From Malus domestica (taxonomy: Eukaryota > Streptophyta > Magnoliopsida > Rosales > Rosaceae): DNA of 64,000 nt. Positions 32,238-43,833 of this stretch are shown here, in pieces. The first letter of the stretch is position 1, and each line of letters opens with the position of its first letter. The notes below the pieces were generated by a model. It did not search any database and was not told where the DNA came from. It saw only the letters and a list, made by a program, of their open reading frames with translations. The translations under genes and the position numbers were made by a program. The stretch is taken from NCBI RefSeq assembly GCF_042453785.1, contig NC_091673.1, positions 3,417,501 to 3,481,500 on the forward strand. The letters are read 5' to 3'.

Positions 32238-33160
32238 CTGTAAATGCACAGTAACCAAGAAGAACCAAGCTCTCATCGACCCAAGGAACTCTGCAAACAC
32301 AGGAAGTTCAATACATGAGAAACGTCAAGACCATCAACAACACAAGAATAACATTTCCACTTGAAAGAGCTCGCAACGTAATATCAAATGCAACATACCC
32401 GTCGTTCAATGGAAGATACAACAGTGACTGCACAGATTAAAAAATAAGGAAAACTAATGAAAAGGGCTTGAAAATTTTGAGTTTTAATGATAAGAACAAA
32501 ATAAAGGGTAAAGTGAATAGTACCATGATTGACTTTTTAGTGTAAAAATATGGTTTTTCGTTAAAGTGAACAGTACCAGGTGCTTTTCGTTAAAGTTCTT
32601 AAAAAATATTGGACCTAGTAATCTAATGTGGTCTTGAATTACAAAACAGAGCTTTCCTTCAACAACAATGGTAAAGCTGAGAAGAAACAACATGAAACAC
32701 CCATTAAGCCAATCAAGTGTCTAGAATTAGAATAACATCAGAAAGATGGAAGCAATACCATTGCCAGGGCCAATAGCGTACTTGCTTTCCTTGCTTGAAC
32801 AACCTTATGAAGGTTGGACACACTGCACGCATGCATAAACCAACATAAGGAAAAGTGTCGAATGGCCTTCAACGTACTAAAAGTTTACACATGAACTCTG
32901 AGCCTCTAACACATGAATATGCCAAGAGTAGTATGGATAACAATGAATTACAAACTTGAATGTGAGCGTTGGGAGAACAGCAAAAGCTATCATTAGAACC
33001 AACACAGCTTTGTATGTTGTGATTTCTGAAGTAAAAACAAGGAATTAAATTTCAGACCAACTGCGATGGCGAAGCAGCCAAAGAAATAGTCATCCACAAT
33101 AAATATAACCACGGTAATCAGAGCGCATAAATGTCAAGGAGACATTGAGCTCAATATAGA
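32238..33160 (-). other. Possible exons of an unrecognised membrane-protein gene or relic
   Basis: On the minus strand, several short pieces bounded by plausible splice signals read as hydrophobic protein. About 33030-32962 reads ITTYKAVLVLMIAFAVLPTL. About 32826-32752 reads NVSNLHKVVQARKASTLLAL. About 32430-32400 reads SLLYLPLNDG. About 32295-32240 reads VPWVDESLVLLGYCAFTG. The last three join in one phase. An upstream piece near 33066-33150 (TVVIFIVDDYFFGCFAIAV) is also hydrophobic, but only about 32 bases separate it from the next, too short for a normal intron. I do not recognise the family. It could be a truncated or diverged gene, ended by the MITE at 31838-32215. Confidence 0.3.
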
Positions 33161-33559
33161 TAGGTACTGCAAAATAAATGCAGAAAACATAGCATGCAGT
33201 CATGTCTCGCAAAATGTAGATTCCTACATGTGTTTGATGTAAATATCATTTGTACGGCATCAACTAAATTAGGCCCGGGCTTACTATTAAGAACGGGGAC
33301 CCAACTCAGGAAAGGAAAAGACTTTCCAAGTTGTAAAGCCCACCAGAAACTGAAAATGTAAAGAGAGAAAATAAGAGTTCTTAGAGTAATGGTTTACAAG
33401 TAACTTCAAGCTGTGCATACAAGTAAAGAGTATCGTAAGGGATCGTCGATTCAATGTTTTACCAAGTAGCGTATCGTAAGGGATTTAGGTTCAAACGATC
33501 ACCCTATGTTATGCAATTACCAAAACTGAACTCAAGGCATCTAATTTAACCTAAGAGTA

Positions 33560-34560
33560 GCATCAACAGTCCATTGGCCACTCGCTGCCGTGGGTGGCGG
33601 TCAGCCGTCCCGATTCGCCGGAAAATTCAACTATTTCCAAAAATTACCAAAATTTACAGGAATGAAGATCTCAATGAGTAGAGTAAGTTTCATACATGTG
33701 ACCAAGGCCAATTTGGCCGAGAAACACCTCAATTTTACATAAATCTGTCGGAAACCCTAAAGAGAGTGTGCTTCGATTCGGCCTCCATGCTCACTCTGAT
33801 GCCTCCACAAGTGTTTGGGCTTTGTTCCTGAGGTTAAGGGGAGTCTATGGGTGGTGTAATTGGTTGGGTTAACTTCAATTTTTACGGATTATCATCATAC
33901 ACCCACACGGCCCCCGTCGGTTTTTCCTTCGAAATACCACCAAATTCTTCTAATTTTTGGGATGAAAATGGAAGGGAGAGGGTTAGGGTAGTATTTCCAG
34001 GTAGTGATTCAACACAATTCACCGGGAATTGGCCGGAAAATGCACGGATTTGGCCTTGATACTCAGCCAGGTCGCACGGGTCAAGGAGGAGACCCAATTT
34101 CTCCCTCCTTCTCACCTTCCCTCCTTTCCCTCCTTTCTCTTCCTTTCTCTTCTCTTTGGTTGGTCAGTCCCCTCTCTTCCTCTCCTCTAATTGGGCAGCA
34201 GCCCTCATTTCTGCTCTCTCTCATTCCCCCCCTTTTTCTTTCTCTTATTCCTCCCCCAATTCTTACAAAAATTACTCTTAAAATAATGTAATGGTACTTA
34301 AAAATATATATAAAATAATAAATGGTAAAATCAATATCCCAATCCGCTTCTACGCAGCCGTATTGTCGAGTACTACAGAAATACGCTAAAGGAATATTTC
34401 ATACGTCTCACTATACGTTGGTCAAGGTAAGTCAATACTCTCACCTCTCAGGGCATTTTTGTAAATTCACACCTTTAAAATTTATAAAATTCTAGAACTA
34501 GGTACATGTTGTCACACGCACCCCTCTCTATGGCCTTCATAATTATTCAGTAAATTGTGT
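33560..34560. other. GC-richer block, possible LTR-retrotransposon relic
   Basis: This block has repeat-like sequence (GCCGTCCCGATTCGCCGGAAAATTCAAC, GAATGAAGATCTCAATGAGTAGAG, GGCCAATTTGGCCGAG) and a pyrimidine-rich tract at 34100-34260 that contrasts with the AT-rich surroundings. It looks like part of an LTR, but I found no second copy, target duplication or coding remnant in the window. Confidence 0.3.
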
Positions 34561-35949
34561 CTACAACATTCTCCTCCCATCCTTATATATGGTTAAATTT
34601 TTAAGTCGAGATTATTAAAAAATGAATTTAAAATAATTCTTTTCTTAAATTATTTTAAAAATATATATATATTAGGTACACTATCCTAATTTAATTTTAA
34701 GAACATTTTAACTTAAAAATATTTAGATTTCAATAAATATTAAAAGAGATTTAGGATAATTCAGTGATGAGTTGTTGCTTCTTGCCCCGTTGTATTTTCA
34801 ATACATTTGGGAGATGTGGGAACTTCGCACGTGGGTTGCTAATCAAAATTCTCTAAGCTAAAAAAATTAATATAAACTAGTCATATGCCCACATATTATA
34901 CGTGTGTAATTAAATTTGTTTATTATTTGGAAGAAGCGGGGTTTGAAGTGGGACACGTGGGTTTAAAAAAAAATTCTTCTCAATTATTTAATTTTTAAAT
35001 AGGGTGTGTTATGTTTATTTGGGTGTGAGGTTTTATGTAAAAGAAAAAGTAAAATTTGTGTTCCATGTAATTATCAAATTGTTCATGTTTTTATTTTTGT
35101 TTAGTGTTGATGAGAGGTTTGGAATAGTAGTATTATGAAGTTTTAGTTGACAAATAGGTTTTTATTAATAAGTAGTTTAAATAGGCTCTCTGTCACCCTA
35201 ATTAAGATATCTCAAGATGACATGTTGATATCACATGTTACTAACAACATATGTAACACAAGCGTTTAAAATTCCATGGATATTCAAAATACAGAACACC
35301 TTCAAATTTTTAAGTCGTTAATTCTTGATCTTTGTGTTTTTGAGCGAATACTAGATCATATAATACTTCAAAGCACTACAAAATATTTCATACTGCATAT
35401 AGCTTATGGGTCCATTTTATTGTTCACGCAATTGTAATTTGACCCTTTATTATTTTTTATTTATTTTTTAAAAAAGAACAAGTTTGTGGCAAAGCTAAGA
35501 CAGTCCACTCTTTCAAAAGCAAAAAAATTCATAAAAGTATTTTAGTCTCCCATGATCACCATCATGTGATCATCAACACCAAAAATCGAACTCATAATTA
35601 ACCATGTGAAATACGAGCCTAGAATTATCTCATAGTATTACATTGAATCGACTCGTGATTGCTACTCTATGAACATTTTTTCTCATAAAACGTAAGTGTT
35701 TTCATTAAAAGTATGTTTTACCTAAAAGTTATTCCTTCATTATAAAGCACTTTTATAACCAGAAACACTTGAATTTTTTTCTTCAAATGTAGCCATAAAG
35801 CACTTTTTATTGCCTGCAAATATCTAAGTCACTCCATAAGTAATCTCGACAACGTCACAAACTAATGTAATCAATGCATGCTTGACATACACAGAGAAAC
35901 TCACACATCGAAAAATAATTTAACATCAAATTAGGAAATGAACCAAGAT
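34561..35949. other. AT-rich intergenic region
   Basis: I see no gene or definable element. It includes the 3' flank of the strictosidine-synthase-like gene. Confidence 0.4.
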
Positions 35950-38900
35950 CTAAATCTTGATCACACCAACATAAGAAGTCACCACTGATCCAATCCACAA
36001 AATCCCATTGTGTTCTTCAACCTCACTAACAGACTGCAAAGCTTTACCACCCTCTCCATCCAAAACCTGCAAAACCCTACCTTGTTTGTCAAGTTTCACC
36101 CCCACAGGATCATTCACATTCAACAACTCCCCCGAGCTTTCATTATTATTTATCATATTCTGCACTTTGTTCTGCACTCCCTTAACTCCTCTTCCACTGT
36201 TGAGTCCAACCCAAAACTCTCCTTTTTTGGTTCTCTTGATGTTATCCGGAGGCCTCTGCAGCTGAGTAAAAAGTTCCAACACATGAGCTTTGGGGCCTCG
36301 GAGCCACAGCCTGTGGATTCTAAACTCGGCGGATTCGACGACGAGGACAAAGGACTTGTCGCCGCTCAGAGCCACGCCGTTTGCAAAACCCAGACCGTGG
36401 AGCAATACTTTCACTTTCTTTGTACGTGGGTCGTATTGTAGTAGCCTACCAGTATTGTCACCGGCTAGGACCGACTGAACCCATACCCTTTGACATTGAC
36501 GACAAGAAAGTATAAGAAGGTAATTAATAGACCAAAACAAATTTGACAAATCTAACATATCTAACCAACAAGATTATATAAAGGTTAAAGTCCAAAACAT
36601 TAATATGGGAGCAACAAATATCCTGTTAGTCTGTGAATTTACAATTCTTTAATCTTGACAAAAAAATTCTTCAATCACCTTTATTTTATTAAACATCGAT
36701 TCTTTCTTTTAATTTTATTAAATCTAAAATAACCGAATATCTCGCCTACATAAGTAGAGCATCAAATTTTTTCCTTAAAATAAGAATAGGGTAAAAGACT
36801 GTTTACTACCCTCATGTTTCTTGGTTTTCAACATTTAGTACATCAAGTTTTTTTCGTCTCAGATTCATACCTAAAGTGTAAATTTTGGGACAGTCTCATA
36901 CATCCGTTAGTCAAATTGTTAAGTTTTCCGTTAACTATGACGTGGCGCACTGACTGGGCGCCACGTGTCATCCACGTTTTTTTTCTTTCCTTTCTTTTCT
37001 TTTCTTCTTTCTTCTTCTTCTTCTTCTTCCTCCGACTGCAACTTTCTTCTTTTTTTTTCTTCCTCCTTCCTTCCCTTTCTTCCCCTTCTTCCTTCTTCTT
37101 CCTTCTCATTCTCCTTCTTCTTCCTCCGAATATGGGGAAGCTTTTTTTTTCTTCTTCTTCTTCTTCCTCCGAATCTACCCAGATTCAGTTTTTTCTTTTT
37201 TTTTTTCTTCTTCCTTCTTCTTCTTCTTCCTCCGAATCTGCCCAGATTCAGTTTTTTTTTTCTTCCTCCTTCTTCTCCTTCTTCCTTCCCCTTCTTCTCC
37301 TTCTTCCTTCCCCTTCTTCGTTCTTCTTCTTCTTCCTCCGAATCTGGGGGAAGATGAATTTTTTTTTTTTTGAGGAAGAAGAAGAAGAAGAAGGAGGAAG
37401 AAGGGGAAGGAAGAAGGAGGAAGAAGGGGAAGGAAGAAGGAGAAGGAGGAAGAAAAAAAAAAAAAAAACTTCCCCAGATTTCAGAGGAAGAAGAAGAAGA
37501 AAGAGAAGGAAGAAGGAGGAAAAAAAGAAAGGAAAAAAAAAAAACAAACTTCCCCAGATTTTGGAGGAAGAAGAAGAAGAAGGAGAAGGAAGAAGAAGGA
37601 AGAAGGGGAAGGAAGGAGGAAGGAAGAAGGAGAAGGAGGAAGAAAAAAAAAAGTTGCGGTCTGAGGAAGAAGAAGAAGAAGAAGGAAGAAGAAAAGAAAA
37701 GAAAGAAAGAAAAATGTGGAATAACACATGGCGCCCAGTCAGTGCGCCACGTCACAGTTAACGGGAGACTTAACAGTTTGACTAACGGATGTATGAGACT
37801 GTCCCAAAATTTACACTTTAGGTATGAATCTGAGACGAAAAAAACTTAATGTACTAAATATTGAAAACCACAAAACATAAGGGTAGTAAACAGTTTTTTA
37901 CCCATAAGAATATGTCAACAAAATGTCACTTATGAACTCAATAAACGCTCTAATTTGAGTGAATCACATACATGTCATGTCAGCCTATCTCTTCTCAAAC
38001 ATATTTTGTTCTTTACTTTTGGCATCACAACCTGCTTGGACGCACTATCAACTCGGCTTGTGTAATCGAGACCGTTGAGTTAACAGGGGTCTAGATCATT
38101 GAATGCGAGAGTTTTAAGATAATTTATACGTGAGAGATTTTAAGATAATTTTTAATAATTGTTGAGGAATAATATTGTGATTTTCAATTGTAATAGGTAA
38201 ATCTTTAAAAAGTATTAAATTATCGTGACTTTTTCTTATATATGCGAGATAAATGGAATTTGCAAACTATATCTCCAATTTAAAAGCAGTCAATTCAAAT
38301 TGATCTGGGCCATTTGGCACGTGAGCGTGTGGGTTGGAACAGTTGGAGCCTGGCTGGAGTGGTTTTGTTTCCACATGTACGTGGGTACAGTGCTTATCTT
38401 TCAAAAAAGCTGAAAGATAGGTTTGTTCCCTCTTGGCTTTAATGTGATAAGGATATGAAGAGTGTTGTTCAAAAAAAAAAGAAAAAAAAAAGAAAAGAAG
38501 GATACGACGAGTGATTGGTGGGATAATAATAATATCATGAATGCATGCATGCATGCATGAGATAATGGGATAATGCATGGAGTGCATGTATACGGGGGAT
38601 GTGAACCGAATGAGATATTTTTCTCTTTTTTTTTTTTGGGGGGGGGGGGGGGTGGTCATGTCTTCAAGTACTAAACTTCGCGCTGCACGAACCCTTCTCA
38701 CATTGTAAGAATAGCACAACCCTACTTCAAAGTTTGAATTAACATCAGTACTTCAAGCTCTTCAAGTTCGGTTGAATATTCTATCCATGTCTCAGCTAGC
38801 GAGGAGTCTTTGATTCTTTCGTTGAACAAAGACATTTCATTCAGCTAAGTGTTGTATGATTCGTTATTCCATTTCATTTCAGGGTTTGGCATTCTGACGG

Positions 38901-40801
38901 TTGAATGACTTACCATCAAGACATTTATCTCTTTCGAGTACATGTGTTCTTACATTTTAATGCCGATTCGGTCCACCTATATTTTTACAAATATAGTTGA
39001 GGCGGCCAAACCTAGTGCAGAAGATCCTGAACTTCGCATTAACTAGCAACCTTGTTTCCAGGTTTTAGAACCCAAGGTCGGGACGTGTTCCTCCCTCAGC
39101 CATGACCGCTCGAGCACAGAAGTCAGTAGCGCATTTTACATCACCACCACATCCATTTTACTCGCTGATCGAGCTCAGTTGTGAGTTGGCACGCCCGCAT
39201 TCAAAATGACCTAATTAGCTATTAATTATTTGGTTTGCGCGCCATGTAGGCTTAGTAATTTTTAGGATCAACACAACCTTGTTTTGTGATGGGATTAATT
39301 ATTTAGGTATATAATCAAAAATTTAGACTTAAACCTAAAATCTAAGCTGTCGATTAAACAGTGATTATACTTCTTAAGTAATCAATCATATCAATAATTG
39401 TGATCAAAAGTGAAAATACTTGAATAAAAATGGGATTTTACTGACGTGCCTGTGTTTTTTTTTTTAAATCAAAAGAACTCGTGCAGTCAGCAAAGGAAAA
39501 TGAAGGATGAGTTAGAAAATGATGTACCTTCTTTGGAACACAGTGCTTGTGTCTGTGAAATAAACGATTCCTGTTTCTTCATCAATATCCAAAGAGTTTA
39601 CAAAAAGGAAGGGGACTCCTCCTATAGAATTGGCAAGAACCTCCGCCTTACCACCATTAGGCCCCGTCTTCATCAGCCCAAAGTAGGCATCTGCAAAGTA
39701 GAGATCACAGGTTTTAGGGTGGAACATCATTCCCAGTGGCCTCCCACACATTGGTTCGTTCGTCACGTTGGTTGAACCATCACATAGTTTCCTTGCCCTG
39801 GTTTATACAAGATGATAAAATAAATTATTTTGATTTAAGAAGAAGATTCAAACTTGAATTTAAGCGAATAAGTTTTGTCAGTTGACTTAAACCACACTAC
39901 GGCCTACTTTTGGTTTAACAACAAAGTGAATGTGGAGACTCGGCCTTTGATTGTTATTTCTAAAAACATTAGAAGTCAACTTTGCTTAGCACCCTAAAAC
40001 AAAAACCAAAAGGTCAACTTTCTGGAGTTGGCCTCACGATTTTACAACTCGAGTGGTGGGTAGGTAAGCACAACCCAAAAACTCCAACCTACCACTGGAA
40101 TTACATTCCCTTATCCTTGGACCAAAAGAAGGAACAACAGAAATCTAAGAACTACAAACTGCAGAGATTTTATTGGAAGGATCGTTGATTTACTAATGCT
40201 TTCAAACTAAATATATATCAACCTATTTTTCATTTGCAACGAAAAAAAGTGAGCTCAACTAACGTTCTTATATATTAGTAGTCATATTATATATGTTGCA
40301 AAAACAATCAAAGTTAGTTTTTGTATGTGTTAGGGTGTGTGTGTGTGATGTATTTTGGGTCTCTAAGACTCAGGCTAGTTAGTTAGTTTTGTTCTTCTGG
40401 TTGGGTTTTGTGGGAAGTTGGTGGGCGGAAACCCAACAAGAAGAACTAAAGTGATTGATATAGCACTAGTCTGGAGACCCTACATACACGTTTCATCAAA
40501 GAAGATAAACAAAGAATAATGAAGGGAGATCTTGCCTGTTTGGGGAGGTGAAGGCGAACTCCGTCCAACCCAGGTGAGGTCCTTGCCATTTGAGGATCGT
40601 ACCATCCGAAACCCCAACGTAGGGTCCATTTCCACGGCAGTCAAAGGCAATGCTTTCAGGGCCAACAACCCTAGCCAGCTCTATCTCACGGTAGTTTCCG
40701 AGGTTGACGGACTTACAAGAAGCTGGTTTGGATGTTAGAATGGCGTCAGGAGCTATGACAGTTAGGAGCAAAAACAACAAAAGAAATGAAGGTGGTCTCA
40801 T
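35950..40801 (-). CDS. Strictosidine synthase-like (SSL) protein
   Basis: Three exons, 40801-40536, 39797-39528 and 36487-35950, join to 358 codons including TAG (357 residues). Residues 1-22 are a signal peptide (MRPPSFLLLFLLLTVIAPDA). The STR-synthase beta-propeller follows: GPESIAFDCRGNGPYVGVSDGTILKW, then CGRPLGMMFHP, LYFADAYFGLM, VNSLDIDEETGIVYFTDTS, and the strongly conserved GRLLQYDPRTKKVKVLLHGL, FANGVALS and FWVGLNSGRG. It matches plant SSL proteins of secretory or vacuolar location. True strictosidine synthase activity should not be assumed, because most SSL members lack it. Intron 1 has a GC donor (CAG|GCAAGA). Intron 2 is about 3.0 kb and holds a foldback transposon. TATA-like sequence lies at 40869-40876. 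Confidence 0.9.
36789..37903. mobile_element. 1.1-kb foldback transposon (MULE-like) in SSL intron 2
   Basis: A perfect 9-bp target duplication ATAAGAATA (36780-36788 and 37904-37912) brackets an element whose two halves are inverted copies. The outer 190 bp or so of each arm are nearly identical: GGGTAAAAGACTGTTTACTA, the TAGTACAT and GGGACAGTCTCATACATCCGT blocks, and TGACGTGGCGCACTGACTGGGCGCCACGTG. The inner arms are a long CTT/TCC-rich run on the left (about 36975-37355) answered by a GAA/GGA-rich run on the right (about 37370-37710). The centre near 37355-37372 is only a few tens of bases. Within the arms, modules such as CCTCCGAATCTGCCCAGATTC repeat. The many frames called here are low-complexity artefacts. 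The 9-bp duplication suggests the Mutator superfamily. Confidence 0.9.
38530..38660. repeat. Simple-sequence tracts in SSL intron 2
   Basis: An ATGC-repeat tract (ATGAATGCATGCATGCATG at about 38538-38560) and a T-run followed by a run of about 13 G (38628-38652) lie within the large second intron. Confidence 0.7.
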
Positions 40802-40868
40802 GGCTTATGGCTGCTGAAATTATGCAGATTAATCTGACTTTCTCTGTCTGTGGTAGAGGAGAGGAGAG

Positions 40869-40876
40869 TATTTATA
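40869..40876 (-). promoter_or_regulatory. Candidate TATA box of the SSL gene
   Basis: Minus-strand TATAAATA lies about 68-75 bases upstream of the start codon, with a (TATG)n-type palindromic microsatellite (about 40916-40963) further upstream. Confidence 0.55.
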
Positions 40877-41004
40877 ATACAACTTAGCAAAGAAAAATAA
40901 TTCATATTAATTAATTTATGTATGTATGTACGTACATACGTACGTATGCAGGTATGTATGTATAGTCTATTCACTTCAAAAAAAAATTATCTACACTAAC
41001 GGGA

Positions 41005-41130
41005 AGGAGATGGGCTTAACCTCACAATGAGCTAACAATAATGTCGTTCAAATTCACCTTTGGCAAGAATCGAACTTAAGACCTCGCACTTACAAGTGAA
41101 TAGGAATACCACTAGGCCGTAATACTAAGT
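41005..41130 (-). mobile_element. tRNA-derived SINE-like copy
   Basis: The minus strand reads TACGGCCTAGTGGTATTCC (A-box-like GCCTAGTGGTA), then AAGTGCGAGGTCTTAAGTTCGATTCTTGCC (B-box-like GTTCGATTC), and ends in an A-rich tail direction toward 40980. It matches the copy at 26700-26872. Internal RNA polymerase III promoter boxes without tRNA folding indicate a SINE rather than a tRNA gene. Confidence 0.6.
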
Positions 41131-41466
41131 GACTAGTTTATTCACTTGCCTTTCTGTATTTTGACTCACTGTTGCCTTTCCTATGTTAACTGATCACTTG
41201 CCTTTGCGACAATACTCCTGTATCCCAACTACTTACCATTTCTGGATCGAGGTAATTAACAATTGATCTAATTATGTTCTAATCAACAAATTAATAAGAG
41301 AAAAACGCACACTGCTTTACGACTATAACTTCATATGAAATATGAATTTAAAACATATTGTGAATGAAAGATCAGCTGGTCAATAGCACAAGTTTTTTAA
41401 TGAAAGATTAGCTGATCAATGGCACAAGTTTCCAAGCAAAAATTAAGTGGACTACCAAGTGATAAG

Positions 41467-41632
41467 GGTAATGCTAGGAAAACTAAATTTGTAGGCAAAA
41501 TTTTAGAAATTAAAGGACACGAAAGTTAATGATTGGTTTATTACTTAACCGTTGATAAACATGTTTATTCCTATTTGTGACACATCATTTCATTTGTAAA
41601 TTTTATCTTCAAATTTAATCTCCCTAACATTA
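41467..41632. mobile_element. MITE with GGTAATGCTAGG ends
   Basis: The left end GGTAATGCTAGGAAAACTAAATTTGTA and the right end complement TAATGTTAGGGAGATTAAATTTGA form imperfect inverted repeats of about 30 bp. It is related to the element at 41880-42088. Confidence 0.6.
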
Positions 41633-41879
41633 GTCATTTGATAATGTAAAAGAATGAAGCTAATTAAATCGGAGTCGAAGGCACCATGATGTCCGCGATA
41701 AAGGGGAATACCACATGTTAGCTAGAATATACATGAGTTCTGTCGTGTACATGGGTGTTCAAAGGGCAAGTCTTTTTTCATTTTTTTTTTTTTTTGGGTG
41801 AAGTTCAAGGGTTAAGTCTTTAGAAAATATTGTGCGGAAAGCGAAAACATGAGGTGACAAAGTATATAGAGAATCTTAC

Positions 41880-42088
41880 TTTTAAAAGAGGTAATGCTTG
41901 TCTTTTTTCTTTTCTAATAAGAGAGGTAATGCTCTAGAGACTAAATTTACGAATAAAATGATGTGGTACCAATAAGAATTAACACGTTTATCAACGTCTA
42001 AGTAATAAACCGATCATCAACTTCCATGTCCTTTATTTCAAGAATTTTGTTTATAAATTTAGTATATCTAGCATTACCTCTTTTAAGA
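41880..42088. mobile_element. MITE with AAAGAGGTAATGC ends
   Basis: Inverted ends ACTTTTAAAAGAGGTAATGC and GCATTACCTCTTTTAAGAG bracket a second, nested pair (GGTAATGCTCTAGAGACTAAATTTA at 41935 and TAAATTTAGTATATCTAGCATTACC ending 42078). It belongs to the same family as 41467-41632. Confidence 0.6.
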
Positions 42089-42675
42089 GAGTCCCAACGA
42101 AAGATTAATTGATAAATGGCACAACTTTTCAAGCCAATTAAGTGGATTAACATGTGAATTTTGAAGGCACATAAAATGGGGCTGCGGAGTGATGAGAAGC
42201 TTATACATTCCAATGCTGGAAACCCCTTTCTTTTTGCAATGCTGCAAACCTCACCGAACTCTAATTAAGCCTTAATAATTTAAATTAGTTACACACAACT
42301 GATTAATATAGAGCTGTTGGGAGTCCTAAAAACAATAAAGGCTGAAGATCTTCCAGCTATATTCACTAAATGCTTATACGATTTGTCACAAAATACTTGC
42401 ACAACTTTACATTAGGAACTTGCAGATCATTGAGTAAATAGCGTAATCAAGTGAACTCACATATGTGAAAAAATTTCATCTAAAGGAAACTTAGCCGAAG
42501 TTTTGGAGGAATAGGCTTCAAATTTCAACTCGCTCGATCGAGTTTCAAATCTTGGATATGTTCATGAATACAATCAATTACAAGATAGAATCTCTTGTAT
42601 GGTCGTCTATGGACATGTGCATGCTCTTTCTTAAAGGTAAGGGCCTCAACTATTGAGCATTGCTTAAAATATTAG

Positions 42676-42987
42676 TATCCGTGAAAATATTGACATACAA
42701 ATTTGTAGAAATATTATCGGATATATCGAATATTGATATTAGTTGCTTTCGATGGAATTTCCAATTGAAATAATGGAAATTTAAAGTGAAAATTTAGGTG
42801 ATCTCAAACAATGGTTTGGACGAAATATAAAAGTTTATTTGATGTTTAACCGAAATGTAAAAAATATCGAAAAAAACTATCAATTTTTTCCCAAACTTAA
42901 GAGTTTCTCTAATATGAAGTGAAGTTTAGACTTCACCCCACATCTCTTTCCATATTTTTTCTGTATTTTCGAATATTTTCACGGATA
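42676..42987. mobile_element. MITE with perfect 16-bp inverted ends
   Basis: TATCCGTGAAAATATT at 42676-42691 is exactly complemented by AATATTTTCACGGATA at 42972-42987. The 312-bp unit lies at the end of copy 1 of the segmental duplication and is absent from copy 2. It has no coding capacity. Confidence 0.75.
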
Positions 42988-43833
42988 TACAAATTGATAG
43001 CAAATGCAAAAAGGGTTCAGCCCAACCAAAATAACACAAGTTTTTGAATGAAAGATTAGCCGATCAATGGCACAAGTTTTCAAGCCAAAATTAAGCGGAC
43101 TAAAATGTGAAGTTGATCATGTTAAAGGATGAAGCTAATTAAACCGGAGTTGAAGGCACCATGATTACTTTGTCCGCAATAGAGGGGTATACCACATGTT
43201 AGAGTCGTGAAGTTATCACCACTAAATGTATATGCGAAAGTTAGTTTTAAAGGTATATGAGATTGGGCTACGGAGTTGATGACAAACTTTTACATTCCAA
43301 CGCACACACCCACCCTTTCCTATTCGTGTCGTTATGGCTGTTATTTCAACGCTTGAAACCTCATTTAAGGATAATCTTTTAAAAGCGAGACTTTTCATTG
43401 ACTCTAATCAAACCTCATATTTTGGGCATAATTCTACGGACTAACATTATAAAACATTGTACAAAACGCACAAGGTGTCAAAGAGTTTATGAAGAATCTC
43501 ACTTTGAGAGTGTCTCTTAGCATTTCTCACCTAATAATTCAAACTAATTGATTAATATAGAGCTGCAGGAGTCCTACAAACAATCAAGGCTGAAGCTCTT
43601 CCAACTATATGCAATAAATCCTCCTCAAGTTGCTAAATCATTCTCAATCTTGTTCCCTTGACTTTCTAATCACAACCAATTTCTGGGTGCTATGTTCGAA
43701 GACCGTGTTGGTTGCTATGGAGAGCTGCTTGATTGTCACAAATACTTGCAGAACTTTATATTAGGACCTAGCTGATCACTGGCTAAATAGCGTAATCAAG
43801 TGAGCTCGCAAATGAAAAAAATACATTGAAACG

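Noticed and set aside
36814-37849. Long Glu/Lys/Arg and Ser/Phe/Leu-rich frames on both strands
   Set aside because: They are translations of the CTT/GAA low-complexity arms of the foldback element; both strands and several frames stay open only because the sequence lacks stop triplets.
36814-37849. CRISPR-like array of regularly spaced repeats
   Set aside because: The repeats are low-complexity inverted modules of a eukaryotic transposon, with no constant repeat and unique spacers, and the window is plainly a plant genome.
35950-40801. Calling the SSL gene a true strictosidine synthase
   Set aside because: Family membership is clear, but most plant SSL proteins do not make strictosidine and the window gives no alkaloid-pathway context.
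41040-41100. Possible tRNA gene suggested by A-box and B-box motifs
   Set aside because: No cloverleaf can be drawn and a second diverged copy with the same flanks exists; it is a SINE-like repeat.
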